Positions 38,818-45,838 of a stretch of DNA of 51,724 nucleotides are shown piece after piece. The DNA is taken from NCBI GenBank assembly GCA_019420945.1, contig JAHZGF010000030.1, positions 1 through 51,724 of the forward strand. Reading direction: 5' to 3'. Positions within the stretch are counted from its first letter, which is position 1. Each line of letters opens with the position of its first letter. Both the position numbers and the translations under genes were made by a program. The notes below the pieces were generated by a model that was given only the letters and a program-made list of their open reading frames with translations, ran no database searches and had not been told where the DNA came from. The stretch is from Clostridiales bacterium. Its GTDB lineage: Bacteria > Bacillota > Clostridia > Oscillospirales > Oscillospiraceae.

Positions 38818-39292
38818 TTCCGGCCTCCTGTTTTTCATTGAGCTTCACCACCGGCTGCGGCTGATCGGAGCGATTGAGCGGCGGGTCAAACCTCACATTT
38901 GTCCAGTCTCCCTCCGGCTTGTCGTGCCACGCCAGCGCATGGCGGATACCCAGCCAGACCGTTTCCGCGCGGTATGGAATGCGCATACCTTCTTCGATGG
39001 GCGGATGACGGGCAAACATTTGATATGCTCTGTCCATGTCATCCTGCATCATGTTCCGGTTTTCCAACGCCCGGTAAAAATCTTCTTTTTCGTCCTCTGC
39101 ATTTTCGAATCGTTTTGCGCCCATATCAGCATAGTGCTTCACCATGCAGAGGTCTTCAGCCAGATCATAAAACTGGCCCATGTGCAGACGCAAGTACATC
39201 TCACAAGCGGCCTGCACAGCTTCCGCCACCGGGCGGCTCATCGTAACAGTGACGGTTTCAACTTCTGCCGGGGCATTATTTTTCTTGCCCAT
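38786..39292 (-). CDS. Hypothetical early protein
   Basis: 168 aa. N-terminal VETVTVTMSRPVAEAVQAAC EMYLRLHMGQ could be a small helical domain; MVKHYADMGAKRFENAEDEK and REETVWLGIRHALAW-like helices follow, then a polar tail. No family is recognised. It overlaps the next gene by 32 bp, which suggests coupling. Confidence 0.6.
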   Translation of the reverse strand: MGKKNNAPAEVETVTVTMSRPVAEAVQAACEMYLRLHMGQFYDLAEDLCMVKHYADMGAKRFENAEDEKEDFYRALENRNMMQDDMDRAYQMFARHPPIEEGMRIPYRAETVWLGIRHALAWHDKPEGDWTNVRFDPPLNRSDQPQPVVKLNEKQEAGNETKRRNVHL

Positions 39293-39301
39293 GCTGCCAC
39301 C

Positions 39302-39685
39302 TCAAATTTTGACCGGCGGTGCGCCGTATCCATCACGAACCACCACGCCGTCCTCTTCATTGATAAACATCATGGTCTTAAACGGAAAATTGGCAGTCGG
39401 AATACCTGCTTCATGTGCAGCGACGAACAGCACCTTACACGGCTCGTAGTCACAGCAAATTGAAAAGCGCGTCCTTTTCTTTGCTTCTTCTTCAATTTCT
39501 CTTGCCAGTGCTTTCTTGAAAACGTCGGTCTGCTTTTTTGAGATTTTCTTCGTTCTCGAGTCTGCAAGAAGACACGTCACAATGGATGTATAGCCGTTGT
39601 CTCCATTGCTGTGCGGCTGATTGGCAGTCACTTTTTCTACCCACCAGTTGACAGCTTTTTCGATGATTTCTTTTTTCAAGATCAT
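39302..39685 (-). CDS. Hypothetical early protein
   Basis: 127 aa from ATG 39685, which overlaps the preceding stop as ATGA. Helical N-terminus with aromatic residues (KAVNWWVEKVTANQPHSNGD), a basic middle (TKKISKKQTDVFKKALAREI) and a beta-rich C-terminus (RFSICCDYEPCKVLFVAAHE). No family that I can name. It is of typical size for early Firmicute phage orphans. Confidence 0.6.
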   Translation of the reverse strand: MILKKEIIEKAVNWWVEKVTANQPHSNGDNGYTSIVTCLLADSRTKKISKKQTDVFKKALAREIEEEAKKRTRFSICCDYEPCKVLFVAAHEAGIPTANFPFKTMMFINEEDGVVVRDGYGAPPVKI

Positions 39686-39867
39686 ACCGATTTTCCCGCC
39701 TTTCTTTTCCAGCGCTGCTGGCTTCGTTCCAGCTTGCAAATCATCGCGGCTAGCCGAATCGCCTGTGCGGCCATCTGGACGGCCTGCGACTGCGCTTCCT
39801 TATTCACGGTCGCCAGCTCTTTTTTGACCAGCAGGCGCACATTTTTTCTACCGTTACCATGACGCAC
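39682..39867 (-). CDS. Small basic early protein, uncertain start
   Basis: Up to 61 aa. The frame ends with an ATGA overlap to the next gene, which supports translation, but the GTG at 39867 is too close to its AAGGAGG and the true start may be a later GTG near 39840. The product is basic and helical (LVKKELATVNKEAQSQAVQM then RLAAMICKLERSQQRWKRKA). Function unknown. Confidence 0.5.
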   Translation of the reverse strand: MRHGNGRKNVRLLVKKELATVNKEAQSQAVQMAAQAIRLAAMICKLERSQQRWKRKAGKSV

Positions 39868-40081
39868 CCTCCTTGATGAATTTCTCCATCATCTCTCTGT
39901 ACCTACTCTCGTAGACCATACGGCAGTCCGGGCAAAGAGCAATTTCCTTGCCGTCAGCATCAGGGACAGTAAACCACTCTTTGGCGATTTTGTCTTTTTC
40001 GGCCTTGCTCATGCTCCCATCGAGAACAAACCGCTCAAAGTCGCACCTATCGCAGTGATACCTAACTCCGGTTTTAATCAT
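39854..40081 (-). CDS. Zinc-finger early protein
   Basis: 75 aa from ATG 40081 (AGAGGAGAAGG upstream), overlapping the previous stop by 8 bp. Two Cys pairs: VRYHCDRCDFERFV and ALCPDCRMVYES, a zinc ribbon with a helical tail (RYREMMEKFIKEG). It is similar in layout to the 38602-38817 protein. Probably nucleic-acid or protein binding; function unknown. Confidence 0.68.
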   Translation of the reverse strand: MIKTGVRYHCDRCDFERFVLDGSMSKAEKDKIAKEWFTVPDADGKEIALCPDCRMVYESRYREMMEKFIKEGASW

Positions 40082-40667
40082 CAGCCTTCTCCTCTTTCTT
40101 CTCCGACTGCTGGCATTCCAACATATTTGCAAGGATTTCGCTGAGATCATCCGTAGTCGCACCGCCCAGCTTTGCGGGAAGGATGAGAGCGCGAAGGTAC
40201 ATTCCATCCTTTACCGCGTAAACCGGCGTACCGTTTCGCCAATTTCCCCATCTCACGCAGATAGCGGCATATTCTTTGGTCAGCTCGCTTTCTACCGGCC
40301 CGAGCAGCGCTGTGCGGATAAAGCCGATGGTCCCGCTGGGGTGACGCAGAGCAATATGCTCTTCTCCGTTGACGACAATGCGGGTATTCAGCTTATCCAC
40401 TGGCTCTTCATTATCCGGGTCGTCAGCCAGCGACACGCCATAGTAGATGTTGTTCTCCGCTCTTTCCTCCTCAAAGTAGATGTCCTCCACCTTCTTCGAA
40501 GGAATACTCAGCATTGCGGCCAGCTCATTCTTATTCTGCGCCTTGGGGTATCCATCCATGTTGTACACAGCATAGCCGGTGCTGATAAACCGATGCCCAT
40601 TCGCTGCCGTGATTTGGCTGCAATGGCCGCAGTCCTTAATCATAGACGCCAGTGCTGAAAGCTTCAT
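40074..40667 (-). CDS. Hypothetical early protein
   Basis: 197 aa. It begins MKLSALASMIKDCGHCSQIT; a CxxC pair is seen at 13-16. The middle is alpha/beta (FISTGYAVYNMDGYPKAQNK; IYYGVSLADDPDNEEP). The C-terminal 25 residues are charged helix. It may be a single-domain protein with a small metal site. No known family. Confidence 0.6.
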   Translation of the reverse strand: MKLSALASMIKDCGHCSQITAANGHRFISTGYAVYNMDGYPKAQNKNELAAMLSIPSKKVEDIYFEEERAENNIYYGVSLADDPDNEEPVDKLNTRIVVNGEEHIALRHPSGTIGFIRTALLGPVESELTKEYAAICVRWGNWRNGTPVYAVKDGMYLRALILPAKLGGATTDDLSEILANMLECQQSEKKEEKADD

Positions 40668-40858
40668 CTTACTCCCATCCTTTCTTTGTAGAGTTTGTCG
40701 TTTTCCACGAAACTAGGGTAACTTCCGATTGCGGCTAACCGCGCACGGTCAACTGCCGCGCCCTCATCCGGGGCTTCAAGTCTGTAAGTAAGCGCCGTGG
40801 GATACCCCGTGTAGGAATCCACGCCATAGAGGGTCACATCGTACTTATCCATCATGCT
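40664..40858 (-). CDS. Small hypothetical early protein
   Basis: 64 aa from ATG 40858 (AAGGAG upstream); the next codon is also ATG. Beta-alpha-beta pattern (YDVTLYGVDS, ALTYRLEAPDEGAAVDRARL AAIG). Fold and function are unknown. Its stop overlaps the next start by 4 bp. Confidence 0.6.
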   Translation of the reverse strand, partial: SMMDKYDVTLYGVDSYTGYPTALTYRLEAPDEGAAVDRARLAAIGSYPSFVENDKLYKERMGVR

Positions 40859-40862
40859 CTCC

Positions 40863-40979
40863 TTATTCATCAAAGAAAATAATCCGGAGAAAGCGAGCGA
40901 TTATTCCTACCACGAGGGCAACCAGAGCGTCAAATCCGATTACTACCATCCATGCAAATACTTTCAATGCCAGTCCCAT
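40863..40979 (-). CDS. Single-pass membrane microprotein
   Basis: 38 aa from ATG 40979 (GAAGGGAG upstream). Nearly all of it is one or two hydrophobic helices (LKVFAWMVVIGFDALVALVV GIIARFLRIIFF). It sits just after tRNA-like element a. Small membrane proteins in early phage regions can be toxins or exclusion factors; nothing here decides. Confidence 0.62.
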   Translation of the reverse strand: MGLALKVFAWMVVIGFDALVALVVGIIARFLRIIFFDE

Positions 40980-41006
40980 TTTTCTTCTCCCTTCATTCTG
41001 ATTCTT

Positions 41007-41055
41007 CGGTGGGCATCTCCGGGCTTGAACCGGTCGGGGCCTGGTCCCTATGCTC
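41007..41055 (-). ncRNA. tRNA-like element a (acceptor/T-arm, no D-arm)
   Basis: On the minus strand a T-arm with loop TTCAAGC is closed by CCGG/CCGG (outer A-A mismatch). It is followed by an acceptor-like GATGCCC and ACCG; GAGCATA lies on the 5' side (5 of 7 pairs). A short GGG/CCC hairpin replaces the D and anticodon arms. It ends about 28 bp before the microprotein start. Confidence 0.4.
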
Positions 41056-41056
41056 A

Positions 41057-41085
41057 TATAAAAAGAGCCGCCGCGCGGGCGGCCC
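41057..41085 (-). terminator. Hairpin with U-run before tRNA-like element a
   Basis: GCCGCC/GGCGGC stem (41067-41072 with 41078-41083), then CTCTTTTTATAT on the minus strand, after the stop of the 41104-41289 gene. It is probably a partial terminator, since the early operon continues. Confidence 0.65.
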
Positions 41086-41103
41086 CTGCCAAATACCAAG
41101 GAT

Positions 41104-41289
41104 TCAGTCTAAGTCGATGGGCATTTCGTCGACTTCCTCAACATCGCCGATGTCGATTTGCTTGTAAACTGTCACGTCGTCTCTGAATTTTTCTTCGGCC
41201 TCTTCTTTGCTGTCTGCCTGAACATAGGCAAACCCAGAAAACGGAACTTTGTAGCCCTGCTCATGAATGACATACTGCGTTTTGCTCAT
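41104..41289 (-). CDS. Small acidic protein
   Basis: 61 aa. Strand-helix-strand: QYVIHEQGYKVPFSGFAYVQ, then ADSKEEAEEKFRDD and an acidic tail. The pattern of a short strand, an EEAEEKF helix and an acidic end recalls small DpnD/PcfM-type phage proteins. The link is weak. It starts 2 bp past the MT-A70 stop, so it is translated with the methyltransferase. Confidence 0.58.
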   Translation of the reverse strand: MSKTQYVIHEQGYKVPFSGFAYVQADSKEEAEEKFRDDVTVYKQIDIGDVEEVDEMPIDLD

Positions 41290-41291
41290 CT

Positions 41292-41867
41292 TTAATCTCC
41301 TATCTCATCGCCCCATGCGTCCCACCCGGGGACACGCTGGCGGGCAAACAGCTCTATTCTTGGGACGTCTCCCAGCAGCTCGACGATCCTGCGGCGCGTC
41401 TCATCCGGCTTTACACTGTGCTCCATGACCGGTGCTTCGATGATTTGATGCACTGCATGGCTCTTGATTTGCTCAGAAGCTCTAAAGTCCGGCGTCACAC
41501 CCAGCAGGCAAATTTCTGCGTTTGCCCGGGTATAGGCACCCATTCCCCAAAACGGGGTATCACTCTTCCGATTTTTCTTGACCCAGACAAAGGCGGCTGT
41601 CTTATATGTAAAGCCCCATGTCTCCATGACGCGGAGTGCATCGGCGATTTGCGGAAACGTGGCCCACATAAAAAGTGCGCAGCCCTGCCCCCCCCCCCCC
41701 CGCATAATTTGTCGAATCGGGAGAGTGCAAATGTCTTCGGTGCTCATCGTGTGGTAGTGTTGCGCCGCATTGCCACGGCTTTTCGGCCCCGTTCCATGCT
41801 GGCGGTAGCTCCACGGCGGGTCTGCATAGATAACGGAATACTTTTTATCAGGAAATTCCATTGTCAT
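41292..41867 (-). CDS. MT-A70-type adenine methyltransferase, phase-variable G tract
   Basis: 191 aa, start behind AAGGAATAAACG. The catalytic motif DPPW is in VIYADPPWSYRQHGTG (16-19); YHTMSTEDICTLPI, WGFTYKTAAFVWVKK and VKPDETRRRIVELLG complete the MT-A70 (Ime4/M.MunI-like) pattern. It would methylate N6 of adenine in phage or host DNA. A G14 tract encodes Arg-Gly-Gly-Gly-Gly (about residues 55-60) in a loop and is in frame here (ON). No restriction enzyme is nearby, so it is an orphan. A slip would truncate the protein after about 60 residues. Confidence 0.88.
   Translation of the reverse strand: MTMEFPDKKYSVIYADPPWSYRQHGTGPKSRGNAAQHYHTMSTEDICTLPIRQIMRGGGGQGCALFMWATFPQIADALRVMETWGFTYKTAAFVWVKKNRKSDTPFWGMGAYTRANAEICLLGVTPDFRASEQIKSHAVHQIIEAPVMEHSVKPDETRRRIVELLGDVPRIELFARQRVPGWDAWGDEIGD
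41688..41701 (-). repeat. G14 homopolymer tract in MT-A70 gene
   Basis: Fourteen C on the plus strand, G14 on the coding strand, the longest homopolymer I see. CGG plus four GGG codons keep the frame. Loss or gain of one G would turn the gene off. Confidence 0.88.
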
Positions 41868-41871
41868 TCGT

Positions 41872-42423
41872 TTATTCCTTATATATGTCTGTTTTTTCTA
41901 CATAGCGCCAGCTCTGCGGCGGGCGGTCGAGTTTCACCGGCTCCATGCCGAATCTTGTTTTTCGGAGACCTGTAAACTCGCACAATTCGTGCGGTCTGTC
42001 ATAAATTTTGAGGTCTGAGACACCCCAGCCGAACCCGCTACCACCCTTGAGATATTCTTCCGCCGCTTCTTCGCTCATGCAAGCCGCCTTGAGCAGGTCA
42101 TTTGCAGGCTTATACTGCAATCCCAGCCCCGGCCCAATAATGTGTAGCTTGGGCAAAACCCCGCTCCCCGTCGCCCCTGCATGGCAGATGACCGTAGTAC
42201 TATGGCAAGTAAACTCGCCGATGACTTTTCCGTCAGCCGACATGAGGCCACTTTCTTTCACGCCGGGAATATCAACAAAGTGTGTGCTCTTGGTGCAGTA
42301 GATATAGCACTTGAACGGCTTTTTCAGATTTGGCTCTGTTTTGCGGATTTCCACGGTCTTCTGCCCACCTGCAATTTTCTTACACCACTCAGGACGAATG
42401 CTGATAAGGACAGCTTTGCTCAT
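41872..42423 (-). CDS. ASCH-domain protein
   Basis: 183 aa from ATG 42423 (AAAGGGGAG upstream), sharing ATGA with the methyltransferase before it. The N-terminus has the ASCH pattern (VLISIRPEWCKKIAGGQKTV EIRKTEP ... KCYIYCTKST), a PUA-like fold of RNA/nucleoside-binding proteins, then GKVIGEFTCHST. It lies between two methyltransferases. ASCH/YTH-like domains sometimes read modified bases, so a link to the methylation genes is plausible but unproven. Confidence 0.8.
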   Translation of the reverse strand: MSKAVLISIRPEWCKKIAGGQKTVEIRKTEPNLKKPFKCYIYCTKSTHFVDIPGVKESGLMSADGKVIGEFTCHSTTVICHAGATGSGVLPKLHIIGPGLGLQYKPANDLLKAACMSEEAAEEYLKGGSGFGWGVSDLKIYDRPHELCEFTGLRKTRFGMEPVKLDRPPQSWRYVEKTDIYKE

Positions 42424-43130
42424 ACCGTTTCTCCCCTTTCCGACAAACAAAGATGAAACATGTCCTGCTGGGCGGTGTATTCTTGAAAACGCTTTTCCTG
42501 CAGGCTGTAATATTCCGGGCTGATTTCAAATCCCGTGAACTTAAGACCCGCGTTGTATGCGGCAATTCTGCTACTCCCGCTCCCAAGATGTGTGTCGAGG
42601 ACTCTCTGCCCCGGCGCTGCATACTCCCGGAATATCCAGTCGTACAGCGCCACCGGTTTTTGGGTCGGGTGGATTCTTTTTTCATTCAGAGCTTTGTTGC
42701 CCTGCATGATATGGCCTTCAGCGATGCTTTTCCCCTGCATCATTCCGTTCCACATGAATCTGAACAGTCGAACCGACGAAAACAGATCTGTCGCTGCGAT
42801 CTCGCAGTCCGAAAAGCTCGTGTTAGCGTTGCACTTGTCCCAGATGATACGCCCGGGAGCGAATCGGTAGTCAAAGTAGTTGCAGCCCCACACGATGTAA
42901 TGGCTACTCACCCGAAGCAGCTCATCGAAATATTCCTTCCCGGGAACATCCCACTTTGGAGAAACGGGATAATCGCGGTGGACGCCTATCCTGCTGACCT
43001 TTGAACCATAGTAGCCCCGGCGCTCCGGCCCGCTGAAATACGGCGGGTCAACAACCGCAAGATCAAAGAAATCATCCGAAAACTGCGCCATGCCCTCCAT
43101 GCAGTCCATACAGTAGCAGCCGACTCTCAT
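42420..43130 (-). CDS. DNA methyltransferase, beta-class N4/N6
   Basis: 236 aa. The order of motifs is beta class: motif IV DPPY in LAVVDPPYFSGPE (about 29-32), then HPTQKPVALYDW, then motif I in VLDTHLGSGSSRIAAY (Asp and GSG) and FTGFEISPEYYSLQE. This is the N4-cytosine/N6-adenine DNA methyltransferase fold. No restriction partner is visible. It shares 4 bp with the ASCH gene and with the 3D-domain gene before it. Unlike the other two methyltransferases it has no G tract. Confidence 0.9.
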   Translation of the reverse strand: MRVGCYCMDCMEGMAQFSDDFFDLAVVDPPYFSGPERRGYYGSKVSRIGVHRDYPVSPKWDVPGKEYFDELLRVSSHYIVWGCNYFDYRFAPGRIIWDKCNANTSFSDCEIAATDLFSSVRLFRFMWNGMMQGKSIAEGHIMQGNKALNEKRIHPTQKPVALYDWIFREYAAPGQRVLDTHLGSGSSRIAAYNAGLKFTGFEISPEYYSLQEKRFQEYTAQQDMFHLCLSERGETV

Positions 43131-43699
43131 TCGTCACCATCCGACCCTTCAATGACCCACACCTTATGGTTGCCGTATCCATCCCACTTCAAGGCGTCCT
43201 CATGCGTCCCGGCAACAGCAATGTCAAGACGCTGTCCCTTAACGGCTGCACCGCGATCCTGAACCACTCTGAGGCCGACCTCTTCAATATAAAGCACCGT
43301 TCCAAACGGAAAAATCTCTTCGTCTGCGGCCACCGACCAGTCCGCCGTCACCGGCTCGCCGCTGGCCGTGATTCCTGTTCCCGTTCCACACTCATGCGGA
43401 AAATTTTCTGTGCAGTATGCAGTGCAGTGAAATTCACCCGCGTCTTCGAACTTGATTTCACCGTTGAGTACAGCATCCATCTCGCCAAGCAGTTTGTCGA
43501 GCAAATCATCTCGCTCTGAGATTGCTTCCTCGTCCCGCATTGCACGTTCAGACCAGTTTTGAAACCTGCTGGCGTAGATGTCCCGTTCTTCCGTCAGCTC
43601 ATGAATACGAGCATCCTTGACCGTCATATCGAAAACTGCCAGACCAACAGCAGCACAGCTTAACGCCAGCGTCACTTTCTGCATCATAGGATTTTTCAT
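43127..43699 (-). CDS. 3D-domain (RlpA-like) protein with membrane anchor
   Basis: 190 aa from ATG 43699 (GAGGAGG upstream). N-terminal membrane helix (VTLALSCAAVGLAVFDMTV, about 9-27), a coiled coil (to about 85), then a 3D/double-psi beta-barrel domain: FHCTAYCTENFPHECGTGTG ITASGEPV and VVQDRGAAVKGQRLDIAV with conserved Asp residues. YorM/YocH-type 3D proteins act on cell-wall glycan. It could be an accessory wall-lytic enzyme. It lies between two DNA methyltransferases, which is an odd context. Confidence 0.8.
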   Translation of the reverse strand: MKNPMMQKVTLALSCAAVGLAVFDMTVKDARIHELTEERDIYASRFQNWSERAMRDEEAISERDDLLDKLLGEMDAVLNGEIKFEDAGEFHCTAYCTENFPHECGTGTGITASGEPVTADWSVAADEEIFPFGTVLYIEEVGLRVVQDRGAAVKGQRLDIAVAGTHEDALKWDGYGNHKVWVIEGSDGDE

Positions 43700-45332
43700 A
43701 GCTTCGCCTCCTCGCTTCCAAACCATTTCTTTGTTACTGCGATGGGAAATTCCTCTATCTCCGAAGCCCACCTTGCAGTTCCCTTTCCATAGGTTGCTTC
43801 CCAGACCAGTGGAAAACCGCCTATGCCGTCGAATAAGCTGCCCATTGTTGCCCCGTCACCTATGTATGGCCGCATTTTCTGGACGATCCAGAACCATTGC
43901 GGCAAAGCAATGGAATTTCCCAGCGCCTTATAGCGCGGGGTGTCCGCCGGTTTATGGACTCGCCCTTTGGTGTCTGTCCATTCCCCGATGTCCGTCCAGC
44001 CATCGGGAAAGCCTTGCAGGCGCTCGCACTCTGTCGGTGTCAAGCGGCGGACGATCCAGCGAACCATCTTTTCTGCCATCAGAGACTCCCCGCCATACCC
44101 TACTGCGCCACCGCTGCCCTTCAGCGTTCCTCCGCTTCCACTCTGCTTGAAGCTGTCATAAGCCTGCTCGCTGAAAGTTCTTTGTTCTGCCACCTGCGGC
44201 CCGGAATGAGACCCGATACTCCTGCATGTAATGGGTGCAGCCTTATCGCCAGTCACGGCCCCGTTGTACAGGTCAACCGCAATGGCCGTGTAGTCCGTCA
44301 CCCGGGACTCGTGATCTCCAGTGATAGTCGGGACTGTAATACCGTCGCCATTTCCCCGGGCATCAAAGACGACCGGCTGAAAGAGCGTCTGATCTTGAAG
44401 CGTCGAGAGCGTCATGGTCCTTTTTGTCTGCACCAGTGCGCCCTTGCCGCCGCCGTCACAACCCGAACGGATTTTCAGCACATAGGGCTGCACTATCGCC
44501 AGACCGCCTTGATTCTTTGCAGGGTTAGGGTCGAAGCAGTCCAGCGTCCGGCTCACCTTCGTTTCGTTGAAGCCGCTATTGGGATTTGCCGATTTCATGC
44601 TGTTGCTGGCCAGCGGATTGATGGAGTACGCTACCGCATGGCGGTCCACGGTGTTCACCGTAAAGCTGCCGCTTTCCCTCACGCCGGTTCCGTTTTGGTA
44701 TGTAACCCGGTCTACGGTGTTTCCGCTGATGCAGTAGCTTCGCTCTCCCACCACTCGATCATGTCCAGCAGGGCTGTCTTGAGCAAGTCCGGCAATGCTT
44801 TGCCACGTCGGGATGCTCTGGTCAGGATTCCCCGGCAGGCCCGTGCGCTCAAAAAGTATTTCAGCGGCACGTCCACCTCTAAAATCTGCGACAAGAGCGA
44901 TTCGTTTGCGACGCTGGGGGACTCCCCAATGTTGAGCGTCAAGCTGTCGCCAAGCCAAGCTCCATCCGTCTCCGACGATTGCTCCTGCGTGTTTCCAGCG
45001 CTGCCCCCCCCCGAAGGTCGAGGAATTGAAGCATCTGGCTGTGCCACGCGGGCAAGCTTTTCCAGCACAGTTCGGAAGTCCTCTCCACCGTTGGAGCTGA
45101 AAGCTCCGGGTACATTCTCCCAAACAGCGAAAGTTGGATACATTCCATTTGTGGCTCTCCTCATCTCTCCGATAATTCTGACGGCATCCACAAACAGCAC
45201 TGAGCGGTCGCCGCCAAACCCGAGCCTCAATCCCGCCATAGACAAGTCCTGACAGGGCGAGCCGAATATGATGCAATGCACCGGCTCTATCTGGTTGCCG
45301 TGGATTTTCGTGATGTCTCCAAGGTGAATCAT
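43696..45332 (-). pseudogene. dcm: Circularly permuted C5-cytosine methyltransferase, frameshifted at G9 (phase OFF)
   Basis: Start ATG 45332. The N-terminal frame holds IIFGSPCQDLS (motif IV, catalytic Cys) and WENVPGAF (VI); the frame breaks at the G9 tract and continues in another frame with WGVPQRRKRIALVADF (VIII), RRLTPTECERLQGFPDGW (IX), LGNSIALP (X), then motif I GSLFDGIGGFPLVWE and ASEIEEFPIAV at the C-terminus. One added G (G10) restores a single frame of 545 codons. The motif order is thus IV-VI-VIII-IX-X-I-II, a circular permutation. As written the enzyme is off; slipped-strand change or a sequencing error could explain this. Confidence 0.85.
45004..45012 (-). repeat. G9 homopolymer tract in C5 methyltransferase gene
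   Basis: Nine C on the plus strand. Upstream codons read CGA CCT TCG and downstream codons CAG CGC TGG only if the tract is G10 or G7. At G9 translation runs off frame and ends at 44712. Confidence 0.85.
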
Positions 45333-45354
45333 GTTCTTCTCACTTTCTTCTTGC

Positions 45355-45427
45355 GCGGATGGCCGGTATCGAACCGGCTTGCCTGCCGATGGGGAATCGG
45401 TGACAGACAACAGCCTTATGCACCCGC
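45355..45427 (-). ncRNA. tRNA-like element b (Gly-type acceptor, degenerate D-arm)
   Basis: 73 nt on the minus strand. Acceptor GCGGGTG/CATCCGC (7 pairs, one G-T), perfect T-arm GCCGG-TTCGATA-CCGGC (45362-45378), and a hairpin CCGA-TTCCCCA-TCGG that would give a CCC (Gly) anticodon. The D-arm is poor (GGC/GTC, no GG in the loop) and no CCA is encoded. It could be a decayed tRNA-Gly or a tRNA mimic. It ends 22 bp before the methyltransferase start. Confidence 0.5.
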
Positions 45428-45838
45428 ATATAAACCCGCCGCGTCAGAGAGTAACGCGGCGGGGCGGCCCGGGGCCAAATCCGGGCCTTTCACCTTTGTC
45501 TTGGGTGAATCGGACAAGGCATTTCTGCGCTCATGCAGCGGGCGCACCCTGTCGGTTTCCATGATACCGTCATGTGGATGCGGCTTGGCTCAAGAGCAGC
45601 GTGGGCTTTCACCACGCTTTCGGCGCTAGGAGGAGCGCCGCCCTACGGCACTCTTTTGCCCTGCCGGTGCGCAAAAGTTCATGTAAAATCGCACCGGCTT
45701 CCATGATGCCTATTCAGCAGGCGGCGCAGACGGGGTACGGCCCCGCTTCCGGCGGATCAGCAGTTGCCAGCAGCTTGTCCGCCCCACGCCATATAAAAGA
45801 CACCCCGCAGCTGCGGGCGCGGGGTGTCTTATTTCATG
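45428..45838 (-). ncRNA. Hairpin-rich non-coding region ending in tRNA-like element b
   Basis: About 410 bp without a convincing gene. In minus-strand order it has AAGACACCCCGC/GCGGGGTGTCTT with TTTTATAT (45798 side), GGCGGA/TCCGCC, GGGG/CCCC, CCGGTGCG/CGCACCGG, CGGCGCT/AGCGCCG, GCGTGG/CCACGC, CCTTGTC/GACAAAGG, CCCGG/CCGGG, and CCCGCCGCGT/ACGCGGCGGG with TTTATAT. This suggests a structured RNA or a string of processing/terminator hairpins. Two GGYATCATGGAARCCG words recur here. Confidence 0.45.

Noticed and set aside
44712..45410. Separate short methyltransferase gene starting at 45410
   Set aside because: It is the N-terminal part of the frameshifted C5 methyltransferase. The upstream part to 45410 overlaps tRNA-like element b, and ATG 45332 matches the usual MIHLGDITKI start region.
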